Shown here in pieces: positions 1-13,690 of a stretch of DNA of 64,000 nucleotides (position 1 is the stretch's first letter; each line of letters starts with the position of its first letter). The notes below the pieces were generated by a model. The model worked only from the letters and a program-made list of their open reading frames with translations, was not told where the DNA came from and did no database searches. A program made the position numbers and the translations under genes. Origin of the DNA: Axinella damicornis (taxonomy: Eukaryota > Porifera > Demospongiae > Axinellida > Axinellidae); assembly GCA_963931865.1 (NCBI GenBank), contig OZ007512.1:2833950-2897949 (forward strand), written 5' to 3'.

Positions 1-576
1 CTTCAGGTCGGAGTGTGACGTTGACTTCTATGGTGGCGAAGGTGTTGGAGTTTCTCAGTCTTCGGAGACTCGGACTTCGGATGGTGTTCCTCGAGGCTGA
101 TCTACCCCATGTAAATCAGACTGCCTACAGAAAGTCGGTGTCGTGCGCTGACGCTATCTTTGCTACCCAGGAGGTAATAGCCAGGTATTTGAAAGGGAGT
201 ATGTGTTTGTACAACTTACAAAAAGCTTTCGATTTGGTAACTGAGTAGCTACCCTGTGCTATTAGAGAAACTGTGGCAAGATGTGGCGACTCCTAAGAAG
301 CTGGTATGAGGGTGGATCTGCATGTGTGAAGATGGACTAGTGGTAGGCTGTCAATGAATTATCCAGTTGAGAGGGGTGTGAAGCAAGGCGGTCGGTTTTG
401 TCACCAGCTCTCTCTGATCGTAATGGATCCTCTTCTGAGGCAGCTGCAGGCTACTGGGCTGGGGCTCTCCATCAATAACTTCTGTGCTGGAGGCGCTGAT
501 GACATCAGGACTCTGGCGACAAGTGTGGAATCCTTGGAGGCACAGATGGCTGTGGTAAACTCCATTTCTAGGTCTT
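1..576 (+). pseudogene. Degenerate non-LTR retrotransposon reverse transcriptase fragment
   Basis: Two plus-strand reading blocks (15-248 and 354-590) give pieces of a LINE-type reverse transcriptase. The first has the QTAYRK block and a motif A remnant reading LYNLQKAFD, where the first aspartate expected in (F/L)DLxKAFD is Asn. The second has GVKQGG (motif B) and GGADDIRT (motif C region), followed by the usual thumb-side text SLEAQMAVVNS. Motif C lacks about three residues expected between AGG and ADD, and stops and frameshifts separate the blocks, so the enzyme is dead. The 5' part lies beyond the left edge and the 3' part is cut by the inverted-repeat element starting at 577. Family membership is clear from the motifs; the exact clade is not. 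Confidence 0.75.
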
Positions 577-1053
577 GGCGGATTTTGCTGGACCTATTTT
601 TCTTTTCTTTTTTTCTCCTGTTATTAACCTATTTTTCTTTTTCATTCACCTATTTTTCTCCATTATGCTGGCATTGATTCCACATCGTATACATTCAATA
701 CACGCTTATAAACATTTGAAAACTGATTCTGAGTGACATTGTCACTGCAGTGAGTGCACAACAATTAGATTCTTAGGAAAGACCACGGACTATACTAGTC
801 AATATACTTCTGCATGAGTAGCTAGTTCTATCTAATTCATATAGCCTAGCTAGCCTACTACTTATAGCTAGTCTACATTCAGGCTACTTCTAAACCTGTA
901 CCAGACAATGTTGTTTTTACAAGTTTGCAAAAAATAAATCCATTTGTACCTATTTTTCTCATCAGAGTCAGGAAGTGTACCTATTTTTCCCAGCATAATT
1001 TACTATGCTCAGAAGCACCTATTTTCCCCCAAATTATGCTAGCAAAATCCGCC
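577..1053. mobile_element. MITE inserted in the dead LINE
   Basis: The segment is bounded by matching inverted ends: GGCGGATTTTGCT at 577 and its complement ending at 1053. Inside are repeated CCTATTTTTC blocks (about 592, 630, 650, 950, 980) and no convincing ORF. It interrupts the reverse transcriptase reading frame, so it landed after or during decay of that LINE. Target duplication was not resolved. Confidence 0.55.
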
Positions 1054-1093
1054 AGGGCCTATCCATTTCTGGGATGGAAGTCTGGGAGTGAGA

Positions 1094-1219
1094 CTAGTTC
1101 AAGTGGGTTTTATACCCAAGCTTGTTCCGGATATTCACATTGGCACCTCGCTGGATGAGTAGTCTGACGACTTCATGGTGACCTTTCCATGATGCAAGCG
1201 ACAATGCAGACACACATTC
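1094..1219 (-). CDS. Ankyrin-repeat exon, partial gene
   Basis: Read on the minus strand from a CAG acceptor just above 1219, the frame gives ASWKGHHEVVRLLIQRGANV followed by NIRNKLGY and a stop at 1094-1096. This is one nearly complete ankyrin repeat (helix 1 LASWKGH, helix 2 HEVVRLLIQRGA, then the loop). Ankyrin repeats are protein-protein interaction modules; nothing here tells the partner. No neighbouring ankyrin exon was found up to about 5 kb, so this is either the last exon of a gene with long introns or an isolated remnant. The lost glycine and threonine-proline start of a typical repeat (expected TPLILA, here SALSLA) suggests relaxed constraint. Confidence 0.5.
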   Translation of the reverse strand, partial: ECVSALSLASWKGHHEVVRLLIQRGANVNIRNKLGYKTHLN

Positions 1220-2018
1220 CTGGAAATGGTAAAAATAATGGAGTCGTGCAGTAATGAAATTTGAGCAATTCCATAGGTGGTGACTGTGGTAACGTGAACT
1301 CACTCCACACTTCCAGGTGTAACTGTGTAAACTAGGATTGTATCGTATGTATTAATGGGCTACCTCTTTGGTTATGTTTTTTTGAAATGCCAAAAGTGTA
1401 ATAAAAATATAAGCGTTTTACAAACCAATGTGAAATGAATGATAAAAGTGGTTCATATAGTTTAGTTCAGTGGGTTCGGAAGGGGTGTCATATTCTGGTC
1501 TCGTCGGGTGGTGGTAGGAGGATCGTGCTCCTCTGAGGCACATTACTGAAGATCTGACCAGTGAAAAACTCAGCAGGCATCTGATATATGCAATGGTTTT
1601 GTTGTAGTCCTGCTGTTGTTTTACCGATATCAGTGAGGCCAGTCTCTTGAAGGTGGTTGTTGCAGCCGGTGCCATGCCTCCAGATGCGGAGAAAACTAAT
1701 GGAGTGAAAGAGCCGTGTTCAACTTCTCAAACTCACTGCTCATAGCTTCTCTTTTTGACATTCTCATGATGTCTGTATATGGGTCGCATTGAGTGAAGTC
1801 CTGCAGTTGCTAATCTGCAGCTGTTACCTTGTACTCACCTGATGTGTAATATTTAATCTGTAAAAGACCTGTCTGAATGTTGTACTTTGGTTCTTGTATA
1901 ATTATTGTTCAACAATCAGTGAGCCCCGATATCACATGACTATATAAATGATTTTACATTATGAAGTTTAGTTTGTACAAAATAATATGCCCTATAAAGA
2001 TACATTCTAGCTCTAGTT

Positions 2019-2061
2019 TAGCCTCATTCCCAGGCTGTCTCGGGCCTGGGAATGAGGATAG
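2019..2061. repeat. Hairpin element, TAGCCTCATTCCCAGG type
   Basis: TAGCCTCATTCCCAGG is followed after a short loop by its complement CCTGGGAATGAGG. Same family as the hairpins at 20883, 22191, 26068 and 43294. Confidence 0.6.
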
Positions 2062-2109
2062 CTCGAGTTAGACTTCAGACTTGCCAAAAGTGGCAAAGGT
2101 GGTACTACT

Positions 2110-2146
2110 TAGCCTCGTTCCGCGCGTAGGCCTGGGTACGAGGCTA
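2110..2146. repeat. Hairpin element, diverged copy
   Basis: TAGCCTCGTTCC at the left pairs with GGGTACGAGGCTA at the right. It lies about 50 bp from the related hairpin at 2019. Confidence 0.5.
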
Positions 2147-3973
2147 GGTACTATTCTGGCTGTGATGCTAAGTGTCATCAGGTGTACTGTGTGTACTGCT
2201 GATTAGCGATAACATGTTCCACAAGCTGTACACATACAAACACATGCACACTTGTACGCACTACATCAATGTGTCATACACATTGCCAATGAGTTTGCAA
2301 TAATAGTCCGCACAATAACAGTGTGTCCTGTTTCGTTCACCCACAGAAAGGAGTACAAAAACATAAAACAAGATACAATAAATTCCAATTAGATACAATA
2401 AATTCCAATTCACCGACATCAAAACCCGGCCTGTACAAAAAGGGATGTGTCTCTCAATTCTCTGACAACACTACAGATCTAGAAGTAGGACAAACATTGC
2501 TACAATCACGCACAACCTCCTTACCATACTAATGTTATAACAGACGAAGAAAGTCTAGTGGAAAGAAAAACTTTGTCTCTGGTGACTCATCAGTTGGCTT
2601 GTAGGTTGGTCTGAATGATAAAACCAAATCATTGGCTCCTGCAGTACTGTATGTAAAGGTGCACCATTCGATAAATAATTACAAAATCATCTAAATGTAT
2701 AATTATACAGTCTGATGACCTCGATCCCCTTACCGGTGTCAAACATCACCACAGGACTCCCCGACCTATTCACTGCATATTATCAAACACCTTTATAATA
2801 TTTCTGCAGTTGCACAAACATGTTTGCAGAGGATCAAGTGTACCGGACAGAGCACGCATGCTACTGTATGCTATGACTCCTCATGAGCCGTGGCCATGTG
2901 CATGGCTGTACAAGTACAGTCGTAATGGTTTTACAAACCTCAAAAGATCAAAGCACATTATGCACACCATAGTCTGAGTCAACCTGAGAAGACGCCACAA
3001 TGATGGAACCTTTCATGCCACTGACAGGTGATCCATCACAGATATGTTCATTGGTACAGGATATGTATGCTGCAGCTTTGAAGTGCAGTTGTAGTAGGGC
3101 CGGGTTGTAGTGATCCCCTTACAGGTCAGACCATATTATCTATTTTTGGTTGTAAGGGGTATATAATCTAGGCTATAGCTTCTTCCCAGGTTCATTAATT
3201 TTACACCAAATGAACTTGAACATCTGGTGACTCTTCAGGTGGTTTATATACAACAGATTTGCTTCCATTCTACAGTAACATCCACATACCTTACTCAATT
3301 GGCTAAATCCAGGTTTCCACTGCTGCATGCGGCAACAATGTTAACAATCCTTGGTCGCCATGCAGACAGGTGAACATCTCATATTTGAAGTAAATTGGGT
3401 CTAAATTATGGCCTCCAGAATGCAGGACTTCCCCATTCACTCCGATGCACACTCTCAAAGTCTTCCCGTAGGTCACCACCATAATTATCACTATAATCAA
3501 GAGCACAATCCCTTGCAACTGACACAGAAGAACCACCTGAAGATACGGACTAGACGTGCACCGTAAGAATTCAGAGCATCTCCGTATCCACACCGTTTGC
3601 ACGCCCATCGAGTCCGTGGTGGGACCATTTGAGTTTGGTATTCAGCTATTTCAGTGATTCTCCTGTGTAGAGGAGTGCCCTTAGGTGTGGTCTACACAGT
3701 AATACTCAGAAGTTGAAGTGGTCCCACGACGGACTCGAACAGCGTATGGACGGTGCAAACACGGAGCAACTTTGATGACGACGGTGCCCGTCCAGTTCCA
3801 TATCTACAGCTACTAAGTTTCTCCTGTGTGATCGTTAAGGTTACGGACCCACATATACCATGCAATACAGTAACTACATTCATGCAGCCCATGCCAATCC
3901 TACACCGCCAAGCACAAAGTGCCGTACTGGACTTGAACCCATTCAGACCAGCATGCCCACTTCCTGAAAGACG

Positions 3974-4069
3974 AACTTCCTGCAGAGGCGTGGCTACATG
4001 TACACCTAGACTCCTCCCACAAACTTCCTGTAGAGGCGTGGCTACATGTACACCTAGACTCCTCCTACA
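3974..4069. repeat. 48-bp tandem duplication
   Basis: Two adjacent copies beginning AACTTCCTG at 3974 and 4022, nearly identical through CTAGACTCCTCC. Confidence 0.7.
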
Positions 4070-5035
4070 TATTTTAAAATTCGGAGTGAATTCTATAAAC
4101 CTTTCACATAGTGTTCAAAATTGCACCTTCAGTTTAGGAATGCAGCTAAAAGAATGTTGAATGCCAGAGCTATAAAGGAACAAGTTCATCACCGAACATC
4201 TCTGGCTATAGAGGCCAAAAATGGCATTCAACGAAAGGTGTGGCGACAACTTACTTCTCTAGCAGCCTATGCTGTCACCCAAACATAGCTCTCGTACTAG
4301 ATAAATGCCATTTCTACGTATCTCAAATACCTTTTTGAGACGAAAGTTGAAGAATGCGTGGATATCTAAATTGCAGCAGGAATCACTGACATAGTGGATA
4401 TGCAGCTGCCCACACACACATAGATTTTACTTCCGGTCAACGGGTACCCGTAACCTTAAAACGCATGCACAATTATAATGTATACAATATCAGGTGCTGC
4501 ATGGCCAACAGTATTGCATGTATGCCCTACATTTTCTGTTCCTCCGTGCCCATTTCCATCTCAAAAGTTAAAGAATGCGTGGATAACTAAATTTGCACCA
4601 GACATAACGTACAATGCATCTGCTTACTTCCGGTCACTGGGTACCCGGCCATATAACCTTAAGATACAGCTAGGTGCTGGCCAATAGCTAGTATTGCACG
4701 CCATACATTTTCTGTTCCTAACAAGCTTGATCTGCCTGCATGTCCTTGCACTCCATTATCCCATCACAATTAGTATTCCCTGACATTCTCCAACACACTG
4801 GTCTTGGTACCAAAATCATCTCCCTATCTACTCTAACACATTATGATGTGAAGTTTATCTGAGGAAACCTTGTTGAAAACAGACTCTGAATTACAAACAC
4901 AATGTACAATGAATGAACAGTTACTACATGTACGGATGTATGTATACGTCATACACAATCTTCTACTGTACATCACCTAGTTTCTATTATCTTTGTGTCC
5001 AGAGAATGTGTATTATGCACGGTCTTTCTTATCTT

Positions 5036-5041
5036 TTTATT
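5036..5041 (-). promoter_or_regulatory. Possible AATAAA poly(A) signal overlapping the copy A stop codon
   Basis: On the minus strand the end of copy A reads CCAATAAAAAG, so AATAAA overlaps the TAA stop. Copies B, C and D read CCAATCAAAAG or CCATCAAAAG here. A signal this close to the stop would give a very short 3' UTR; use is uncertain. Confidence 0.3.
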
Positions 5042-8000
5042 GGGCAGCTTGCATGTCTCCTGGTGGTACAGGGTCTAGAAAGTCCCAAATGAGTATGGTG
5101 TCATCGTCTGACCAACTGACAATCTGGAAATCATCAAATTGCAGACTCGTGACCACGTTCGAGTGCTCCTGTGATAAACAAGCAAGAATCAATGATCAGT
5201 CATAAAAAAAGCCTCACCAAATGCCTGCACATGAACTACGTCATAACAGTAACCAATGTACTAGTCTTGTACCCTGGCTCATGCTGGGTCCGATTTTGGT
5301 ACCGATGTGATCTAATTTTCTACCTCCCCTTCATGACCAAATCATTCCTACACTAAACACTCAAATATACCAGAGAACCCATAAACCCTTCCTACAGCTG
5401 TACCCGGCTTTCAGTGCAGAAAGACACATTCCCCATCCTGAGACCCTTTGAAGGTGCACTACAAATTATACACAGACAGTTTCAGTAGGTTCGTAGGCTT
5501 GAACAAACATTAAATACGAATCCTTGATTACCTATACCACCACTTATCCATTGCTTACAGAATGAGACCTTGTCGCTTGCATTGTACTCTTTAGACCTAA
5601 TGCAAAGTGACTAGTGTTATCAAAAACAGCAGGGCCAGTGAACATGTTACACTCCTGGTAGGGAAAGAATTGCGCCGCGTAATGTAATGTAAACTAGTGC
5701 ATACGTGGTTGACCACGCAGAGATGCCTCGCGGGAAGCTTTGACATAATTTGGCAGTTGCAGAACATAATCACGAGTGATGGCGGGTCTCTGTGTACAGT
5801 GAACATCAGCTTCATTCTGCCAAGTCTCTTTCTCTTGCGGTCAGCCGCTCTGACAGTCTCCCTCCTTGCCTCATCAGTTCTCCCTCAATGTCGCTGCACT
5901 CCTTGACTTGTCAATCGTCATCTCCTGTCAGAAATCGCATCCATTATGTACTATACTAGCAGCGACAAACAACAAACGTGGGATCACATGGTGCGGGTTG
6001 TGTACGCGCGCACACGGAGATCACACGGTGCGGGTTGTGTATGCGCGCACACGGAGATCACATGGTGCGGGTTGTGTACGCGCGCACACGGAGATCACAT
6101 GGTGCGGGTTGTGTACGCGCGCACACGGAGATCACACGGTGCGGGTTGTGTACGCGCGCACATGGAGATCACACGGTGCGGGTTGTGTACGCGCGCACAC
6201 GGGGGTCCAAGGCGTAATTTACGTGCGGGGCCACAATAATTGCATTCCAATGCGTTACAGGACAAATATAGATTTATGGTCACAATAGCCCAGATTGGAC
6301 CTCCACACTGCATGATTAGTTGCCTCACTTCCCACTTGGCAATAATGTTACCTTAGGAATGGCCTACAAAGAATCTGCCTACACCATCGTGATCGCTATC
6401 ATGCAGTGACCCAAGCATACAATTTTTATGCTGGAACTCACCTTGGTGCTGGAGATACATACGAGCGCTTTTGTCGTGCTGTCGGCCACCATTGCTCACT
6501 TCGACTTTCGTTGCCAGTACAGCTCTCACGAAAGACCCACAAAGATTCTGACCACACGGTTGTGATCGCTGTTGTTCACTGACGCTTGCGTACCGAAACT
6601 CAATGTGCTGGTGAAGTTGTGAGCGCTGTAATGATTTATTGTCTTCCCCTTGGCTGCCATTGCTAGCGATATGGTTGCCACGTGGCATGCGTGTTAATTG
6701 GAACGAATTGCAATACTTAGCTTGCGCTACGGTGAGTCGCAACCGGGGTTAGAACGGCTACCAGGAGTGCAGTTGCCCTTTACCAGTCAAGAGCATTATT
6801 GGCCATGTAATCAATTATACACAGAAGTATGCAAGAATGAAAGTTAAAACGTGCGCCTCACTCCCAACGTTGGATTTCAGTACATACTATGCAACCGGCA
6901 ATACAATGCCAAGTACCAAGTATTATACTGATCATGAGTGTACTAATGCTTACCATTGACATGTGTATGGCATTGCTTACCCTAAGTGTTTGAAGGCAGA
7001 GAGTGTCAGCCTGCGATTGTGGGTCCAACGCTGCCTGGAAATCCCACACCTTTATTGTTCTGCAGGAAGGAGGTGGCATTAGAATGAGGTCTACTGTGGA
7101 AGTGGGTGTGGCCTGTGGTAGTCACAGTCACAGCTAGCCTGGTTCCCAAAGCAGAGGATTGGCTAACAATAGCCAGCGTCAACTTTCACATGTCTCATGG
7201 CCTGTGACAGCACAAACAGACTTCTAAAACTTGCATACACAATACTGTAGCATAGAAATATTCCAGCTGAATGAACACTATGTCATTGTGACATTGTTGA
7301 CTTGTTATCAGCACTAGCCATTTACTTGTCAAGGACTGAAGGACTTTGCTGAGTGCAAGCCATTACGTGATAAACAAATGGCACCAACAGCTTCTGCATG
7401 TGCAATATGATCGCAACTCATACCCCTCCAACCACCACATGAACAAGCAATATAATTGCATGTTTGATTGTCAGCATTCACACCTGTAAATATTAGTCAT
7501 AACATGGCAACAAGGGCTGTATGCAAGATATTGGCACTGCTGTGACGTAAGTCTGAGGGCTTTACATCAGCAGTGCCAATATCTGGCATGTAGCCCGCAT
7601 TGCCATGCTATCACTAACTTATTGCATGCGCCTGATTGGACTGTTTGCTTCGTGATGTGTGTTGCTTGTCACAGCTGTGCCATATGCCAGATATTGGCAC
7701 ACCTGATCCTTTGAACTTGTAGGGTATCATGCAATAACCTTCACTACAGTTCTAAGTACAACATCCACCTTGTGACAAGATGTGTCACTCAGAACACCAG
7801 ACCCTCTTTTCACATGAGTGGGAGGGTTTGGGCATGAGATACATGTAATAATCATGAATATTTCCACCACTCCACTTACCGATCATAACTGCCACTGACA
7901 ATTCTCCTGTCATCAAATCTGATACACCTGCAGCAGAAAAGATTGAGACAGACAAATTAACCACACTGAATTCACAATTTTGATATTCTGATCGATCAAG

Positions 8001-11000
8001 GTGGTCAACGACTATACCGTAGTCTCCCACCACCTATTTGTTCACTACTTTGAGTCTAAAATGGGGAGGAGACATCGTTTAGTCTTGACTATAAGTCCCC
8101 ACAAATGCGAGGATGTGGCGACATTGAAAATGACTGCTGTACATAGCTAGAGTCTGCTGGTACTACATTGGTAGTGGGATAACATGCATGGTCATTGGCG
8201 ACTGGAGACGAAGGAAGGACTGGGTAGTGTGGGAACACTGACAGCCTTATAAGTAAGAAAATATTCACGAGTGAACTACTATACAATACATTAAATCATA
8301 CAGTGTATGTGAAGCTAAGCTGAGATATTCTATAAGATGCTCACCAGGGGGCAGTCAAAGTACCCTATGGAGGAACTTGGGGGTTAGAGACGGGGAAGGG
8401 CATATTTGTTTGAAGTGGGGATAATAGCGGGAGACTACGGACTATATGAGCGGGAGACTACGGACTATAATTATGAGCGGGTGACTATATGCACATAATG
8501 TGACAAAGGTCTACTGTATATCTGCCTGCCGGATGAAGTGATCTCGGCAGTTTATGTTCATTACTATTCAATGGGTATTACTCAGTTCACATGTGGACGT
8601 AGTGGCATAACATTGGAGATTGATCCTTCTAGTTTGGGGACAGCAGGGACACAGGACTATAAGGGACTCTTGTTACTAACCAACTAAAGTTGTGGGGGGC
8701 AGGTCAACTGAGGGTGGGAGAGGAGGAGGGGGAGATGGAGAGTACAGGGGAGAGGAGGAAGGTAGCTACACTACACGTTTACAAAATTGATGCCGAGATT
8801 CAGAATGCTTTTCTGACGTGCTTGCAGCGCAGGTTTGCAGCAAATTGGAACCCGTGAATTGGAATGCATGCATGTTCCTTCCGAAGATGCAAAAGGCTTC
8901 TCATGAAGAGTGCTGACTTGTACGTATGAACCTGAGTTTCCGATAAATGGTGCAGCTTCGCTGACAAATCTTCGGAGCTTTGTTTAGGCCTTCCATAGAA
9001 TCTGATGGGTTTGCCACATAAATACAGAGCCGTGCGAAAGTGATTCTGCAATGTTAAAGATGTGTACTGTACGAAGAACTCAATGCATCAGTTCGTCATA
9101 TAAGAGGAAAGTGCCGAGGTGTGGTACAATGTCCATAGTGTGTCATAATTCTTCTATATGTGAAACAGTGATGCTTGTTTGCGTAGCTACACTCAACACG
9201 TCCACACATGAACTACGTCATAACGTGATTGCCAAAACACAACGTGCAAATTACACTTGGTGTAGAACCCACTACCCCCCTCCCCCGGCACAACACATGG
9301 TGACACGTACCCCAAGCAGCAAACTGCAAACCATGCACCAACACCTTTAAAAAAACTCATAGATCCACAAGGCATCAAGTGGCATTCCGTTCTTTGCTTC
9401 AGGTAGTCTTGAAGCAATATCCACTGAACTCAGCCAGCATGTACATGAATAATACACATGCTCTTTCTTTTTTTTCCGTTCCCAGACTGCAACCAGACTG
9501 GGAATGAGAACACGCTGTTATTCTGGCACAAAGCAAGATCGTATGGGACAAGGATGGGGGACAATTCCAATGTTCCTAGATGGTTGGCAACTATGATCAT
9601 GGTACATGTCATTTCAGCCAACAAGCTTGCAGGTATACATTATAAGCGTAATTAATGGCATATTTAGTACAAAATTAGTGCCAATCCACAACAAGTGGAT
9701 TGTAATTTACCTGACAACGTGATTGTGTCCCTCCAGTATCTTCAAACAAGCTCCATGCTCAATGTCCCATATTCTGCAAAGGAGAAGCATATACATAATA
9801 AGTTTAGGCTCAGCAGACATGTAAGGCTATAAATTGTTGGTCTACTTGAAACCATTCAAAACAGGAAGATACAGTATACTAAACCTGTTACCATTTAAAC
9901 ATCCTTACAGGTGGTTAATTAACCAAGAGCAAACCTGATGGTATAATCGGAACACCCACTGACGACGTGGTTGCCCCTGTACTGTAGACACCTGACCGAT
10001 CCACTGTGACCACGCAGAGTGTGGACCAATTCACAGGTAGAGGTTCGCCAGACCTACAGGGAAGAGGGAAGAGGAATGAACATGAATCAAGGAATTTGCA
10101 TCCTGAAATACCTGTGGTGACTGCATGTTTATCTAGCATAGTTATCTCAGCGACCCCCTCAATGCACATGAAAATGGAATGCAACATACGGGTAAGAAAT
10201 TCGCATTTTTAACTTAACACAAGCTCCTTTCCCTCTCGTCCCTCTCCCTGCCTCCTCCCTCTGTCCCCTCCTCCCTCTGTCCCCTCCTACCACACATAGT
10301 TACGTACCTTGATAGTGTTGCCAGATCCTGAGACGATGTACTTTTCATCAAAGTCAACTGCATAGACAGGTGCCGTGTCTCCCTTCAACTCCTTCCTCAG
10401 AATAATGTCCACGGGAGAAATAAAGTCCCACACTGCAACTCGACCCTGTACAAGTGTGTAATGGGACATTGAAGGTACACAAGATGAGAGAGGTCCAGGT
10501 ACAATAAGCAGTCTCAATTTGTGCATCACTGTCAATTGAAATGGCTATTCAATGAAAGTATCGGGAAATACTGAGCACTACATTACACCCACAAGACCAT
10601 GTGCCTGGTCACTGATTGGACTACAGTGTGTGCTGGACAGAGCACACACATACACAGCATACAGTGTAGGCTTCATTATCTGCAGTTGTATATGTACATG
10701 TATATGCTCAAAAGCGTAATTATATGGAATGGATCCAAGTGCACACCACTTCATCACTGTAGTGGATATTGCACCCTGAGCAAACCAGCGTCAGCACATA
10801 GCTAGATATTAAATTTCACAGCCTAAATTGTCAGGAACTTCGCACCATACACAAAATGAAATTTTGAAACACGGCAGTGCCCTGATGTCCACACGTGCAG
10901 TGGTAAGATGGTACTTTTACAGTTCTTCACGAGTATGGATGGACACTATATCCGAAGTCTAAGCTGTTAAATCCACACATTTTGGAGGCATTAATCAGAT

Positions 11001-13652
11001 TGCAGAGCGGAACACGTGGAACATGATCCCTTCACGTGAGACCAAACACGTCCAGTAGTCCAAATAAGCATAAAACAGACCATCGTAGAGCCACTCGAGA
11101 AGGCGGCATCCTCTCTTCTTCGCACATGAAGAAGTGCTGTCACATTTTCGGGAGATTGCTAGACGAGCAAAATCGAAGAACGCTATTTACACATGTGGGA
11201 CATCACTCACAACAAACTTCCTGATCATCTGTCAGCACTAGCTGGAGTCATGATCAACCGATCCAATCAGAAAGAATGCTCTCTCTGGCTTCATACTAGT
11301 CTTTGCGACAGCTGATACGAAATGTGGTGTCCTAGACGACACACATGACGTGTACAGCGCTGGCACATTTAGCATGGAAGTGCTACCATGCAGGCCCATT
11401 CTCGATATTTCATATGGGGCTTGGAGTGAGGCTGTTTTCAAATTGTATCGATCCTCGCATTTGATATCTACTAGGGGGTTATAGGCACCTCATGCTTGAA
11501 ATAGGTGGAAGCAAACCATTCATATCCTTTCTTTGATAAGATTACATGACTGCATATTTGAGGAGTACAATGTCATGTATATAGACAAGTATGCACAGTA
11601 CCATGGAGCCAGTGACCATGGTGTCGGAGTTGAATCTCAAGCAGAATACCCGGTCACTGTGGTGGTCCAGTCTGTTCACCAGTGAACCGTTATTCACATC
11701 CCACACCCTACAGGAAGGGAAGTGCATATGAAATTTTCATAACTACAGCCAGAGGTAGCACTACACTTGTACCAGGAGAACTGCATGCTTGGACCATGTT
11801 AAGTTAAACAACTCCTCCCACCCGCAACCATCATACTCCCATTCCCTCAACTGTCGACCACACCCCCATTCCCTCATTTGTCCCTGTAGTAATTGGACTA
11901 GTAATTGGTCTTGTCGTTATCCATTGTTGCATTATACACCTGTCATACCTTGGTTGTGCAGTAAATCAATGCATTCCTTGGTCGTTACGTAATGGTGTTC
12001 CCCTCTGTATATAAGTGCCTGTACCTTGATTGTTCTCTCTCTCTCTCTTGCCATTGGCCGAGATTATTACTCCCATGCAATTGTCACACTCCCATTCCCT
12101 CAACAGTCACACTCCCATTCCCTCAACTGTCACACTCCCATTCCCTCAACTGTCACACTCCCATTCCCTCAACTGTCACACTCCCATTCCCTCAACTGTC
12201 ACACTCCCACTCCCTCAAGACCTCGCACGTGCAGTATATAACAGGCCCTACCTTGATTAGAGTATCACCTCTATCCTTCAAACATCACAACCACACCCCT
12301 CACTGTCACACCCCCACATCTTCAACAGTTACACACCTACCTCCTGTACTGTCACCCACCCCTCACCCTCACCATCACACCTTCACCATCACACCCTCAC
12401 CCATCACTCTACCTGATGGTGGAATCAGATAATCCAGTGACGATGACTCTGTCATCATACTGCAGGCACCTCACAGACCCAGTGTGACCCCGCAGCACTG
12501 TGGTGCAGCTGAGAGACTTGCGGTCCCAGATCTGTGGTGAGTGAAGGGGTCCGGAGGTAATGTGTCGTAACTACAGATTACACCTCTCCAGACTACATGG
12601 CAGTGTGTTGTTACTAGGCAGAAGAAAATTGTTCATATCGCTTTGTATACATAGCTACGGTATACGGTGCTACCTAGGTAGCAGAACATTATTAATAACC
12701 CTTTAACAACAAATTACTGTAAAAAAAGACATCAGAATTGAAGCAGGTTTGTTGTGTTATGAAGGTACTTAACCCTTCTCCTCAGTTTTGCTGTTTGAAT
12801 TGTATGAGTTGCGTGTATTATGGAGCTGAGTTCACCCTGAACAAAGAAAATTCACTCAGTGGAGCCAGAACCCGGGACCTCTAGGTCCACAGTCCAGCAC
12901 TTTAACCACTTGGCCACCAAGCAACCCCTGCAGGTGATGTCACTTCCAGTGGTGTCCTAGAGAGATGCAGGCAGAGAGGGTGGGACAGGTGGAGGAGGAT
13001 GTATCGGTTCACCTGGTGGGTGAAAATGGCATGTCCATATCGGGCTTCGCTGTGGAAAGCCAAGAGTCGGGTTGGCAATTTCGGTTCGATAACATAGCGT
13101 AATAAGTCCTCTTACCTTGTGTGGCCTCCAATTCTAGTGCTCAAAGCCAGGTTTTCAGCTAGAGCATGTTTATTGTGCACTTAGGATGGCTGAGTGCAGC
13201 ACCACGTGCAGATTGGAGCATGAAGCCTTTGAAACTGAAAGACAGAGCTCCAACATAGCCTGGCTGATAGGGTTAATTATCTTCTAATATGGAAACAGAA
13301 ACGACAATCGGCCAAAATCACCAGACCTGTCTATTATGATCTTATAAACACTATACTCTACTGGCACAAACTCAATGCACAACTAATTAGCTCTGTATAC
13401 ACATCCACACACTAACACACACAATGTCACAATGTCATGCAGTGCACACACATACCTTGATGGTTCTGTCCAGGTGACCGCTGACTATCTTTTCATTGTC
13501 GTACTGGAGGCACCAGACTCCCTCGTCTTTCTCACTGTGGCACTTAATACGGGTCAGCGTGTGATGTCCGTTCTTCCAGTTCAACTGCAAATTCTATTGG
13601 CAAGAATCATGCTTATGCTTCATGTAACTCAGTAGCTACTATGCTCCCTCCC

Positions 13653-13690
<38 letters not shown>

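Larger units (their letters stand above)
1220..5036. other. Intergenic DNA, 3' flank of copy A
   Basis: No gene could be supported. It contains two short hairpin elements (2019-2061, 2110-2146), a 48-bp tandem duplication (3974-4069) and a diverged tandem duplication of about 220 bp (starting near 4350 and 4570, sharing AAGAATGCGTGGAT and ACTTCCGGTCA). The stretch from about 3320 and especially 4860-5000 matches 43.7-44.0 kb, downstream of copy C, so the 3' flank was included in the segmental duplications. The longer open frames (3303-3608 minus, 3753-4160 plus) resemble nothing known and lack splice or start context. Confidence 0.5.

Noticed and set aside
5982..6203. CRISPR-like array
   Set aside because: Units are contiguous with no unique spacers and the DNA is eukaryotic.
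5866..6288. Overlapping repetitive open frames in all plus frames
   Set aside because: Produced by the 37-bp minisatellite, with no start, splice or domain support.
12858..12928. Functional tRNA gene
   Set aside because: A- and B-box-like sequences exist but acceptor and anticodon stems do not pair; better explained as a SINE head.
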